58,297 bases of DNA. Origin: Megasphaera micronuciformis F0359 (GTDB lineage Bacteria > Bacillota > Negativicutes > Veillonellales > Megasphaeraceae). The notes beneath the pieces are model-generated. The model made no database searches, was not told the origin of the DNA, and worked only from the letters and a program-made list of their open reading frames with translations. Position 1 is the first letter of the stretch; each line of letters begins with the position of its first letter. Shown piece after piece: positions 31,698-40,487 of the stretch. The DNA lies in assembly GCF_000165735.1 (NCBI RefSeq), contig NZ_GL538181.1, forward strand, positions 1 through 58,297, written 5' to 3'. The translations under genes and the position numbers were made by a program.

Positions 31698-32828
31698 TTA
31701 TCCTCCCAGCACACGTTTTAATACGCGTTTTACTTCTTCTTCACCGGCTGTAATTTCTATTTCAATCCCCAGCACATATAGGGGAACACTCATAGACTCT
31801 ACCATAGACGGCGAAAGTTTGACCGCATCCTTTTCCGTCGTTACTACAACGGCTCGCTGTGCCGTCGCCAGAGATGAGGCCTCTCGCAAGTCTCTTTCCG
31901 TGTAAACGTGATGATCGTCAAACCGCAAAGAGCGAACAACTTCATATTCCGCTTCTTCCAGAGTTTCCTCAAAAGAATCGGGACTGCCCAAAGCCGATAA
32001 TGCAACGACCTTACTGTCTTCTTCCAGTCCTTCAGCAGATATCTCTCCCTTCAACCATTGCGCATAGGGAACACACCATTTCGGTTGATGTTCCGCTTCG
32101 GCAATGGGTGCGCTTTCATTATAGTATCTTAGGAGAGAATAGATCTTTTCCACTTCATCTCTGTCGGCTTCATCAGCCTTCGTAATAATAAAAAGTCCGG
32201 CACGTTCCAATTCATCAAGAGGTTCTCTTAAAATACCGCGCGGCAATAAGTGTCCGTTACCGACAGGGTTGGCCGCATTAATCAGAACTATGTCCAACTC
32301 TCGCTTCACTTGCCAATGTTGGAAGGCATCGTCCATCAAAATGACATCGGGATGAAACTCGTCTACCGCAATATGCCCCGTTTCCGTTCGGCGCCGCCCC
32401 GATAAAACGGGAACTCCCGGCAGGGAGCGTGCCAAAAGGACAGCTTCATCGCCGGCTTCAGCCGGTGTCAATAAAACGTTATTTCCGTCCGATACAATAG
32501 CACCGGCCTTTTCCGCCTGCGAGCGATATCCGCTGCTCAAAACGGCTACCGTATAGCCCATGCGGCGAATTTCCTTCGTCAGAAAAACCGCCATAGGGGT
32601 TTTCCCCGTACCGCCGACCGTTATGTTTCCCAAACTGATAACCGTAGCATCAAAAGAAGTTTCTTTCTTTATCCCTGATGCATAAGCGTGACGACGACGT
32701 GTAACCGCCTTTTCATAAACTTTTTCAAGCATTTCCAAAAAGGATAGCATCAGGTCATCACCCTTATTTTGTGCTCCCTTTTCCGTCAATTCAAGAAATC
32801 GCTTAGTCACTTTTTCACGTAAAGACAT
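31698..32828 (-). CDS. lpxK: tetraacyldisaccharide 4'-kinase
   Basis: A 376-residue lipid A kinase. The P-loop is in ISLGNITVGGTGKTPMAVFL, and DVILMDDAFQHWQVKRELDIVLINA (split) holds the DDxxQH motif. About 40 extra residues precede the usual start (LELTEKGAQNKGDD...). The gene lies between waaA and kdsB. Confidence 0.92.
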   Translation of the reverse strand: MSLREKVTKRFLELTEKGAQNKGDDLMLSFLEMLEKVYEKAVTRRRHAYASGIKKETSFDATVISLGNITVGGTGKTPMAVFLTKEIRRMGYTVAVLSSGYRSQAEKAGAIVSDGNNVLLTPAEAGDEAVLLARSLPGVPVLSGRRRTETGHIAVDEFHPDVILMDDAFQHWQVKRELDIVLINAANPVGNGHLLPRGILREPLDELERAGLFIITKADEADRDEVEKIYSLLRYYNESAPIAEAEHQPKWCVPYAQWLKGEISAEGLEEDSKVVALSALGSPDSFEETLEEAEYEVVRSLRFDDHHVYTERDLREASSLATAQRAVVVTTEKDAVKLSPSMVESMSVPLYVLGIEIEITAGEEEVKRVLKRVLGG

Positions 32829-32832
32829 ATTT

Positions 32833-34173
32833 CTATCCCCATAACTGCAATTTATCCAACAATTTTTTCAATTCATTTAAATTACGATGCGTTGCCCCTT
32901 GGTTTTCGCCGACAATTTGCAAGCAACTTTCCTTCATATGCTTGGCTCTTGCAGGATTTAACAAAATATCGAGACACGTATCGATAAACTCTTCTTCGTT
33001 ACGTACCATGGCACAAGCGCCACGTCTGCTGAGAAGTTCGTAAATTTCAACGAAGTTAAACATATTCGGTCCAACGACAATAGGCTTTCCGTGTGCTGCC
33101 GGTTCAAGAATATTATGTCCCCCGACTCGAACCAAACTGCCGCCTACGAAAATCAAATCGCCTATGCTGTATACGCGGCCTAACTCACCGATCGTATCCA
33201 AGATAACACCGTCGTAAGGGATATCCGACTTACAACCGGATACCATTTCACTTCGTTTGACCATGGTTACACCTAAGGATACACCTTCGCTGATAATTAA
33301 ATCGGCCTGGTAAATATATCTAGGTGCAATAATGAGCTTCGCCTGCGGAAATTGTTCCTTAACCTTGACAAATGCCTTGTACACGGGAATATTTTCACCC
33401 TTGTGCGTACTTCCGGCAATCATAATCGGATAAGCATCATCATTAAAGCCCATCTCCTTACGCAAGCGCCCCCGTTCTTCTTCCGTTACAATACCGTACG
33501 TCTGATCATACTTCGTATTGCCCGTTACAATAACTTTATTCGGGTCGGCACCGATGCTGATAATATATTGTGCATCAATACGACTTTGCATACAAAAGAC
33601 GCGTATGGAAGAGAGTACATGGCGTGTAAAGAAGGTAATAAGGCGATAACGTGAAGCACTGCGATTACTGATACGTCCGTTCATCATCATGACGGGAATA
33701 TTCTTACTTTCGGCGACACGCAGGAAGTTCGGCCAAATTTCAGTTTCTACCAGGACTATCACCTTGGGGTTGACGATATTCAAAATACGATTCGTAAAAT
33801 ACGGCAAGTCGAGAGGGAAATATAAAATCCCGTCAGCCCCTTCAATGATTCGGTGAGCCATACTGAAGCCTGTAGCCGTTACAACGGATACGATGATAAC
33901 TTCTTCAGGATGTTCTTTCCTCATTTCCCGTACAATCGGACTGGCAGCTACGATTTCTCCTACCGAAGCCGCATGAATCCAAATAGCGTCTCTATCGGAT
34001 ATTTTCTTTTTCAAATCTTCCGGCAGCCAACCGATACTTTGTTTAATCCGTTGAAAAAATCCTTCTTCTCGAAAGAGACGATAAATCAATACGGGAATCA
34101 ACGTAGCCCAATACAAGAGTAGAAGAATATTATATACCCAGTAAAGAAAGTTGGCTTTTATGTTTAGTTTCAA
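32833..34173 (-). CDS. waaA: Kdo transferase
   Basis: A 446-residue GT-B glycosyltransferase that puts Kdo on lipid IVA. A membrane anchor at residues 10-30 (YWVYNILLLLYWATLIPVL), WIHAASVGEIVAA with the catalytic Glu, and IFVGGSLVRVGGHNILEPAA (split) are typical. It begins eight bases after msbA. Confidence 0.94.
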   Translation of the reverse strand: MKLNIKANFLYWVYNILLLLYWATLIPVLIYRLFREEGFFQRIKQSIGWLPEDLKKKISDRDAIWIHAASVGEIVAASPIVREMRKEHPEEVIIVSVVTATGFSMAHRIIEGADGILYFPLDLPYFTNRILNIVNPKVIVLVETEIWPNFLRVAESKNIPVMMMNGRISNRSASRYRLITFFTRHVLSSIRVFCMQSRIDAQYIISIGADPNKVIVTGNTKYDQTYGIVTEEERGRLRKEMGFNDDAYPIMIAGSTHKGENIPVYKAFVKVKEQFPQAKLIIAPRYIYQADLIISEGVSLGVTMVKRSEMVSGCKSDIPYDGVILDTIGELGRVYSIGDLIFVGGSLVRVGGHNILEPAAHGKPIVVGPNMFNFVEIYELLSRRGACAMVRNEEEFIDTCLDILLNPARAKHMKESCLQIVGENQGATHRNLNELKKLLDKLQLWG

Positions 34174-34180
34174 GAGGACT

Positions 34181-35938
34181 CTATCCTTCCGTTACGACTT
34201 CGGGATTAAATTGAACCGCATATAAGCTCGCATATAAGCCGTCGCGGGCAAGCAACTCCTTGTGAGTACCCGATTCGACAATAGAACCGTGATTGATAAC
34301 AACGATTTTATCCGCATTTCGAACCGTACTGAGTCGATGAGCAATGACTAAAGACGTTCGTCCTTTCATCAAGGTTTCCAAGGCCGACTGTACTATTTTT
34401 TCGCTTTCCGTATCCAATGCCGATGTAGCTTCGTCGAGAATCAAAATATGAGGATCCTTCAAAATAGCTCTGGCAATGGCGATTCGTTGACGCTGTCCGC
34501 CGGAAAGCGCGCTACCTCTGTCTCCGACTACAGTCGTATACCCGTCAGGCAGGTCTTTAATAAACTCATGTGCATTGGCCGCCTTGGCAGCTGCCACGAC
34601 TTCTTCCTCCGTCGCATCAAGACGACCGTAGAGAATATTATTCATAATAGATGTATTGAACAACATCGTTTCCTGCGGTACCAGTCCGATTTGGCTGCGC
34701 AATGACGAAAAAGTCACATCTCTCACATCCGTGTCGTCAATTTTCAGAGCCCCTGAGGTTACATCGTAAAATCTGGGTACCAAATTGGCAATAGTCGATT
34801 TGCCGGCACCGCTGGGTCCCACCAGAGCTACGACTTCACCCGGCTCTACAGTAAGGGTAAAGTCCTTTAATGCTTCATGTTCCTCATCATAAGAGAAGCA
34901 TACATTTTCAAACTCTACCTTGCCATGAACGATATTCAAGTCTACGGCATCAGGTTTTTCCTCTACGTCCGATTTTGTATCAAGCGTTTCAAATACTCGA
35001 TCCGCTGCAGCCAACGAACGTTGAATTTCACCGTAAATCTCACTGATTCGACGAACGGGATTCGACAGGTTGATAGCATAAATCAAAAAAGCGATTAAAG
35101 CACCTGCCGTCATAGCTCCGTCAATAACGCTCATGCCGCCGTACCAAATAATTCCTACGACGGCAACAGCTGCGAAGAACTGAATAAACGGCGTCAACAT
35201 AGCTGTTAATCGGGTAGTTGCCATAAGAGCCCAGAAATTCTTGTCATTTTGTTCTACAAAACGATCAATTTCGTGATCTTCCCTGTTAAAAGAACGAATA
35301 ATACGAATGCCTGAAATGGCTTCTTCTATAAGAGCCGTAATGTCGGCCAGTTTTCCCTGAACCTTATGTCCGGCCTTACGTAGACGTTTGCCGAAATAGT
35401 TAATTGTTAAAACGACAAGGGGCACGACTGCCAAGGTTAAAAAGGTCAGCTTCCAATACAGGTAAAACATGGAAACCAGGGACCCGACTAAAATTACGGC
35501 TTCTTGCACAAAGGAAATCAGATTATCGGCAATAGCCGTTTGTAAAGCCGTAACGTCATTAGTGAGGTTACTCATAATATTACCGGTCTTGCGCCTGTCA
35601 AAATAAGACAAAGACATCTTCTGAATATGGCGATAAAGAGCCTCACGAATATCGTTAACAATATGTTGTCCAATGTAACTCATCAAGTATTTCTGCCAGA
35701 AATAAAAGAAGCCTCTAAAGATAAACAGTGCCAGAATACCGACGCAAATCAGATTCAGCGTATGCACATCCTTTTGCGCCAGAACTTTATCGATAACATC
35801 CTTGATAACCCAAGGAACGACAACGTTACTGAGTCCCGAAAAAGCCATACAAACGACGGCAATGGACAACTTCTTCTTATAAGGAACGATAAACCGTAAC
35901 AACCGCTTGTAGCTGTGCCAACTATTGTACTGCTTCAT
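34181..35938 (-). CDS. msbA: lipid A flippase / ABC transporter MsbA
   Basis: A 585-residue half ABC transporter. Residues 1-320 form six membrane helices. The nucleotide domain has Walker A GPSGAGKSTIANLV, signature LSGGQRQRIAIARA, Walker B ILILDEATSALD and VIAHRLSTVRNADKI. Placed between lpxB and waaA, it should flip core-lipid A across the inner membrane. It overlaps the lpxB end by 17 bases. Confidence 0.93.
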   Translation of the reverse strand: MKQYNSWHSYKRLLRFIVPYKKKLSIAVVCMAFSGLSNVVVPWVIKDVIDKVLAQKDVHTLNLICVGILALFIFRGFFYFWQKYLMSYIGQHIVNDIREALYRHIQKMSLSYFDRRKTGNIMSNLTNDVTALQTAIADNLISFVQEAVILVGSLVSMFYLYWKLTFLTLAVVPLVVLTINYFGKRLRKAGHKVQGKLADITALIEEAISGIRIIRSFNREDHEIDRFVEQNDKNFWALMATTRLTAMLTPFIQFFAAVAVVGIIWYGGMSVIDGAMTAGALIAFLIYAINLSNPVRRISEIYGEIQRSLAAADRVFETLDTKSDVEEKPDAVDLNIVHGKVEFENVCFSYDEEHEALKDFTLTVEPGEVVALVGPSGAGKSTIANLVPRFYDVTSGALKIDDTDVRDVTFSSLRSQIGLVPQETMLFNTSIMNNILYGRLDATEEEVVAAAKAANAHEFIKDLPDGYTTVVGDRGSALSGGQRQRIAIARAILKDPHILILDEATSALDTESEKIVQSALETLMKGRTSLVIAHRLSTVRNADKIVVINHGSIVESGTHKELLARDGLYASLYAVQFNPEVVTEG

Positions 35939-37076
35939 GGAGTTGTTTCTCCTTTACAAATTCAGAAATGATTTCAGCCGTACGTCGTACAGCCCCTGCT
36001 TCACCCATTTGACAGCGTACACCGGCCATCAAATGTCGTGCTTCCTCCGCAGCTGCCGCATCCACTAACCAGGGCAAAACGGCGGCTTCTATATTTTCGG
36101 GTGTTACTTCATCCTGCCAGAGTTCCGGCATAATACGATGTCCCGAAATAATATTCGGTAACCCGATACTGTCCAAGTGAACCAAAATCTTTGATAACCA
36201 GTAGGTCAATGCATTGACACGATATACCAAAAGGGTCGGTACTCCCATTAAAGCGGTTTCAAGAGTAGCCGTGCCGGACGCACAAATAGCCGCATCGGCT
36301 ATATTCATCATGTCATATACCCGTTCTTCGCCTATATGAACCTCTAAATTCGCTTCTCGCGCGGCTTCTTCCAACATATGTCTGTCAATGGTAGAAGCCT
36401 TCGGAACCATAAACTGCAACCCTTCAACCTTGTCCTGCAACAATTTTCCTGCCGCCAACATTTTTCCGTATAAGCTTTGTACTTCCTGTACACGACTGCC
36501 GGGCATAAAAAGTACGGTCTTTTTCCCCTGTTGTAAACCGAAAAAGCTGTACGCCTCGTCTTTCGACATGGACGGCTTTACCGTATCCAACAGAGGGTGT
36601 CCGCCATACACAACGTTCGTACCCATTTTCTTATACATTTCGGCTTCAAAAGGAAAAAGTGATACGGCCAAATCCGTATATTCGGCAATAACGTTGCCGC
36701 GGCTCTTATGCCAAGCCCAAATAGTCGGCAGAATATAATAAATTACAGGAATTCCCGCCTCCTTAGCCTTTTCGATGAGCTTCATATTAAACCCCGGATA
36801 GTCGATGCAAACCAATGCATCCGGTTTTTCTTCTTTCATCGTATTGACTAAAAAAGTGCGCAATTTATAAAAGAAAGGTATCTTTTTTATAATCTCTCCG
36901 ATGCCGATAACGCCGAGATTTTTTATGTCATACACAATGCGGACACCGGCCTTACGCATTTGTTCGCCACCCATACCGATTAACTCAACCTGCGAATCTA
37001 CGGCTTTCAATGCTTCGGCAAGATTGGCACCGTGTAAATCACCGGACGCTTCGCCGGCGGAAAGCATGATTTTCAT
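35922..37076 (-). CDS. lpxB: lipid-A-disaccharide synthase
   Basis: A 384-residue GT-B enzyme that joins UDP-diacylglucosamine and lipid X. SAGEASGDLHGANLAEAL at the N-terminus, YIPLPTIWAWHKSRG-like stretch (seen as ILPTIWAWHKSR) and SGTATLETALMGVPTLLVYR are the landmarks. It is 12 bases from lpxI. Confidence 0.94.
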   Translation of the reverse strand: MKIMLSAGEASGDLHGANLAEALKAVDSQVELIGMGGEQMRKAGVRIVYDIKNLGVIGIGEIIKKIPFFYKLRTFLVNTMKEEKPDALVCIDYPGFNMKLIEKAKEAGIPVIYYILPTIWAWHKSRGNVIAEYTDLAVSLFPFEAEMYKKMGTNVVYGGHPLLDTVKPSMSKDEAYSFFGLQQGKKTVLFMPGSRVQEVQSLYGKMLAAGKLLQDKVEGLQFMVPKASTIDRHMLEEAAREANLEVHIGEERVYDMMNIADAAICASGTATLETALMGVPTLLVYRVNALTYWLSKILVHLDSIGLPNIISGHRIMPELWQDEVTPENIEAAVLPWLVDAAAAEEARHLMAGVRCQMGEAGAVRRTAEIISEFVKEKQLHEAVQ

Positions 37077-37088
37077 AGGCTCTCCTCA

Positions 37089-37904
37089 TTAATATGATTC
37101 GTCAACGGCACAAATACAAATACGATGCTCATCTGCCAGTGCCAATACTTCTTCTTGCTCTACAAACAGGGTTTTATGCGCTTCCATTGCCAAAAGCGTA
37201 CATCCGCTTTCAATCATGGATAAGAGTGTCTGTTTACCTACGGCCGGCACGTCAAAACGTACATCCTGATTCGGTTTGGCCACCTTTACCACGCAGGCAC
37301 CGCCTCTTCCCAATGCACCGCCGCGACGAATGCACGCATCGGTTCCTTCAATAGCTTCAATAGCCATGACCGCCTTGTGCTTCACTACAACAGTCTGTCC
37401 TATATCCATGCCGCCCATAGCCTTCGCCGTTTCAAACCCGAAACGAATATCTTCCTTTTCTTCTTCTGTCGGATTTCGTTTTGTCAAAACACCGGGCGGC
37501 GGCATCAACGGTTTCAAGTATGCCGTTTGATCGGCAACCACAAGGTTATCTTTCGCCAATTCGTCGACAATCGCCAACATAATCGTGTCGTCCTTGCGAT
37601 TACGCAACTTCGCTAAAAGCTTCACGGCCCGAAAATCGGGAAATTTTATACCTTTAAAAAGAATTTCTTTTGTTACCTTACCGATCATGGTAACGTCCGT
37701 AACGCCTTCACGGAGCAAAGTCTTAATAATCTTATCAAGCTTCGCCACATTAATCTCGTAGTATGCGTCCGCTTCGGTCTTTAAGGCCGCCGCCGTATCG
37801 GGCACGACGGAAATAACTATTACTTCATGCCCCATTTGATGGGCGGCACGCAAAAACTCGACAGGCAAATTTCCGACGCCTGCCAATAAACCGACTTTAC
37901 CCAT
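37089..37904 (-). CDS. lpxI: UDP-2,3-diacylglucosamine pyrophosphatase LpxI
   Basis: A 271-residue protein of the LpxI (DUF1009) family, which replaces LpxH in many diderms outside gammaproteobacteria. GKVGLLAGVGNLPVEFLRAA, DVTMIGKVTKEILFKG and ATGGALGRGGACVVKVAKPNQDVRFDVPAVG-like region (RRGGALGRGGACVVKVAKP) match. ATG 37904 is chosen because AGGATGG lies before it. First gene of the long LPS operon. Confidence 0.93.
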   Translation of the reverse strand: MGKVGLLAGVGNLPVEFLRAAHQMGHEVIVISVVPDTAAALKTEADAYYEINVAKLDKIIKTLLREGVTDVTMIGKVTKEILFKGIKFPDFRAVKLLAKLRNRKDDTIMLAIVDELAKDNLVVADQTAYLKPLMPPPGVLTKRNPTEEEKEDIRFGFETAKAMGGMDIGQTVVVKHKAVMAIEAIEGTDACIRRGGALGRGGACVVKVAKPNQDVRFDVPAVGKQTLLSMIESGCTLLAMEAHKTLFVEQEEVLALADEHRICICAVDESY

Positions 37905-37939
37905 GTATACCATCCTTACATTAATGTATAGTACATTTT

Positions 37940-37969
37940 ATTATACCAAAAAACGACATTTTCTGTCAG
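37940..37969 (-). promoter_or_regulatory. promoter of the lpxI-lptF operon
   Basis: Minus strand CTGACA (37964-37969) and TATAAT (37940-37945) are 18 bases apart, 35 bases before the lpxI start. Confidence 0.6.
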
Positions 37970-37981
37970 CACGGATATAGC

Positions 37982-38015
37982 AAAAAAGGGTAGGCAAGAC
38001 AACGCTTACCTGCCC
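37982..38015 (-). terminator. terminator after lpxA
   Basis: Minus strand GGGCAGGTAAG pairs with CTTGCCTACCC (one mismatch, one wobble), followed by TTTTTT. It separates lpxC-fabZ-lpxA from the lpxI operon. Confidence 0.7.
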
Positions 38016-38021
38016 TTTTTA

Positions 38022-38834
38022 TCAGTCTTTAGCCCCTCTGCAAATACCGCGTTCCGCATTGCGCAAAAAACGTAATAAGTGTTCTACTTCTTCACTACTG
38101 TTTAATTCCTGTTCCATCGATTCGATGGCCTGACCCAAGTTAAGGCCCGAACGATATAAGAGGCGGAACCCCTTTTTCAGCTCCCGTCGCGTTTCTTCGG
38201 AAATACCGGCACGTGCCAACCCGACACTGTTTAAACCGATAATACGCGCCGGTTGCCCGTCGGCAATAACAAAAGGCGGTATATCCTGAACGACTTTGGC
38301 CAAGCCGCCGATCATGGCATTTCGACCCACCTTGACAAATTGATGCACGCCTGCAATGCCGCCGATAACGACACGATCTTCTACAGTAACGTGACCGGCC
38401 AGGCCGGCACAGTTACTCATAATAACGTGATTACCTACTATGCAATTATGGGCAACATGCGTACAAGCCTGAAACAGGCAGTCGTTACCGATACGGGTTT
38501 CTTCACCTTCACCCGTAGCGCGGCTAACCGTTACAAATTCACGAAATACGGAGCGGTCACCGATAATGACATAACTTTTCTCACCGTTAAACTTTAGATC
38601 CTGCGGTTCCGAACCGATGGATGCACTCGGGAAAAAGCGGCAATCTTTACCGATTGTTGTCCATCCGTCAATAACGACATGCGACATAATCTCCGTACCG
38701 TCGCCGATTTTTACATTAGGCCCTATAACGGCATAAGGACCGATTTTTACGCCTTTTCCGATATCAGCTCTAGGGTCGATAATAGCTGTCGGATGAATAA
38801 GGTCGGCAGATTCTCTTTCTTTTTCGTCGGTCAT
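38022..38834 (-). CDS. lpxA: UDP-N-acetylglucosamine acyltransferase
   Basis: A 270-residue left-handed beta-helix enzyme, first step of lipid A. Hexapeptide repeats run from IDPRADIGKGVKIGPYAVIG onward, and the active site HVAHNCIVGNHVIMSN is near residue 125. ATG 38834 has GAGGAG upstream; GTG 38843 is less likely. It follows fabZ after an unusually long 168-base gap with a TATATAAA stretch but no clear promoter. Confidence 0.94.
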   Translation of the reverse strand: MTDEKERESADLIHPTAIIDPRADIGKGVKIGPYAVIGPNVKIGDGTEIMSHVVIDGWTTIGKDCRFFPSASIGSEPQDLKFNGEKSYVIIGDRSVFREFVTVSRATGEGEETRIGNDCLFQACTHVAHNCIVGNHVIMSNCAGLAGHVTVEDRVVIGGIAGVHQFVKVGRNAMIGGLAKVVQDIPPFVIADGQPARIIGLNSVGLARAGISEETRRELKKGFRLLYRSGLNLGQAIESMEQELNSSEEVEHLLRFLRNAERGICRGAKD

Positions 38835-39002
38835 GAATGTCACTCCTCAATATCCTTTGCACCGAAAGACGGTGCCGTACGTCTGAATTTTTTATATAAT
38901 CCCGTTTTAAGAATTTTTTATAACCGGAAATACAGCCGATTACGGCTCCGTATCTTATCGATTACCGGATTTTCTGTCTTATTCGTCGATTTTCAGCTTT
39001 TT

Positions 39003-39443
39003 TTATTTTTTCTGACCGGGCATGAGAGCAAAAAGATATTCCCCTTCAGCACAAACCGTATCGCCTACGCGACACTGTGCCGTAACCTTTCCCATACGAC
39101 CTTTAATTTTGATAATATCGGCCCGCATAATAACCTGGTCACCCGGTCGAACGGGGTGACGAAAACGCAACTTATCAATACCCGTAAAGAAGGGTATTAA
39201 GCCTCTGTTTTCTTCAGGGTACAACAAGGCTACCCCACCGACCTGTGCCATGGCTTCGGCCAAGAGAACTCCGGGCATAACCGGTTTTCCCGGAAAATGC
39301 CCTTGGAAAAACTGTTCGTTAAAAGTCGCATTTTTGATACCTACAGCATATTTCATAGGTTCCAATTCGGTAATGCGATCCACTAACAACATGGGATACC
39401 GGTGCGGTAAAATTTCCATAATATCCGTAACTTCCAAAGTCAT
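39003..39443 (-). CDS. fabZ: 3-hydroxyacyl-ACP dehydratase
   Basis: A 146-residue hot-dog enzyme that dehydrates 3-hydroxyacyl-ACP. Its site is QGHFPGKPVMPGVLLAEAMAQ (His and Glu), near residue 50. It is in the lipid A operon, where it competes with LpxA for hydroxyacyl-ACP, while the rest of the fab genes are in the FapR operon. Confidence 0.95.
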   Translation of the reverse strand: MTLEVTDIMEILPHRYPMLLVDRITELEPMKYAVGIKNATFNEQFFQGHFPGKPVMPGVLLAEAMAQVGGVALLYPEENRGLIPFFTGIDKLRFRHPVRPGDQVIMRADIIKIKGRMGKVTAQCRVGDTVCAEGEYLFALMPGQKK

Positions 39444-39457
39444 TTCAATTCCTCCCG

Positions 39458-40288
39458 TTACATATCTTCATAAATACACTTAGCCAACAAATTGTTTAAT
39501 TTATGGCTTGATTTAACAGCTATAATATGGCCCTTTAAGGGTCTGCCGATAAGGGATAAATCGCCGATAATATCCAACACCTTATGACGTACCAATTCAT
39601 CATCAGACCGTAATTGAGACAAGCATGTATCCTTATCATATACGACGACGTTTTCTATTGTACCGCCCTTGCCGAGACCCAATTTACGCATCATTTCCAA
39701 CTCTTCCGTAAAAGCAATCGTGCGGGCATAACAAATATCGTCGATATAAGACTGTTCCGTCACTTCACTGTCGAAAAACTGCACTCCTAACAGGGGATGG
39801 GGATTAATGGACGTAAAAGTAATACGAAATCCGTCGTAAGGTAACACGGCTATAAATTTATCATCTTCTTGCACCACCCGTTGCTTCGTTACGGCATATA
39901 CATTACGCGGAGCATCCTGCTCGACAACGCCCGCCTCTTTAATCATATCGACAAAAACGGCGCTGCTGCCGTCACCTACAGGCGGTTCAGGCGAATCCAT
40001 TTCGACAACACAATTGTCAATTTTCAAACCTTGCAAGGCCGATAACACATGTTCTACCGTAAATACCTTGGCTTCTCCCTTTTCCAGAGTCGTCGCACGC
40101 ATCGTGTTGGTTACATACGACTGATTGGCCGGCACGGACGGGTTGCCGGGCAAGTCGGTGCGTACAAAACAAATACCTTCATTAACTCCTGCGGGCTTTA
40201 AGGTCATATGTACAGGCAATCCTGCATGAAGACCTACGCCTTCATAAAAAACAGGTTTGCCGATAGTTCTTTGTTTTTCCGAGGACAC
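39458..40288 (-). CDS. lpxC: UDP-3-O-acyl-GlcNAc deacetylase
   Basis: A 276-residue zinc amidase, committed step of lipid A synthesis. Zinc His residues lie in FTVEHVLSALQGL and near HKVLDIIGDLSLIG, and the catalytic C-terminal His in KSSHKLNN. GTG 40288 is chosen because AAGGAGG lies nine bases upstream; the upstream in-frame start at 40324 has none. Confidence 0.93.
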   Translation of the reverse strand: MSSEKQRTIGKPVFYEGVGLHAGLPVHMTLKPAGVNEGICFVRTDLPGNPSVPANQSYVTNTMRATTLEKGEAKVFTVEHVLSALQGLKIDNCVVEMDSPEPPVGDGSSAVFVDMIKEAGVVEQDAPRNVYAVTKQRVVQEDDKFIAVLPYDGFRITFTSINPHPLLGVQFFDSEVTEQSYIDDICYARTIAFTEELEMMRKLGLGKGGTIENVVVYDKDTCLSQLRSDDELVRHKVLDIIGDLSLIGRPLKGHIIAVKSSHKLNNLLAKCIYEDM

Positions 40289-40341
40289 GAAAATACGCCT
40301 CCTTCCATCTAAACATACAGACATACTTCACATACTGATTA

Positions 40342-40370
40342 ATTATATCCTATTCAGAGCTTGTTGACAA
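40342..40370 (-). promoter_or_regulatory. lpxC-fabZ-lpxA promoter
   Basis: Minus strand TTGTCA (40365-40370) and TATAAT (40342-40347) are 17 bases apart. No obvious extra operator is seen. Confidence 0.7.
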
Positions 40371-40458
40371 ATACTCGCATGGCGGAAAGGTCGCTTTTTT
40401 TCGCATACTTTCTTCTTTGTCAATTTTTTCCCGCCTTCCATTCGTAATTTTATATAAC

Positions 40459-40487
40459 AAAAAAGAAAGGCGCTACAACGCCTTTCT
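40459..40487 (-). terminator. terminator after uvrC
   Basis: GAAAGGCG pairs with CGCCTTTC (40465-40472 with 40479-40486), followed by T6 on the minus strand. Confidence 0.75.
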
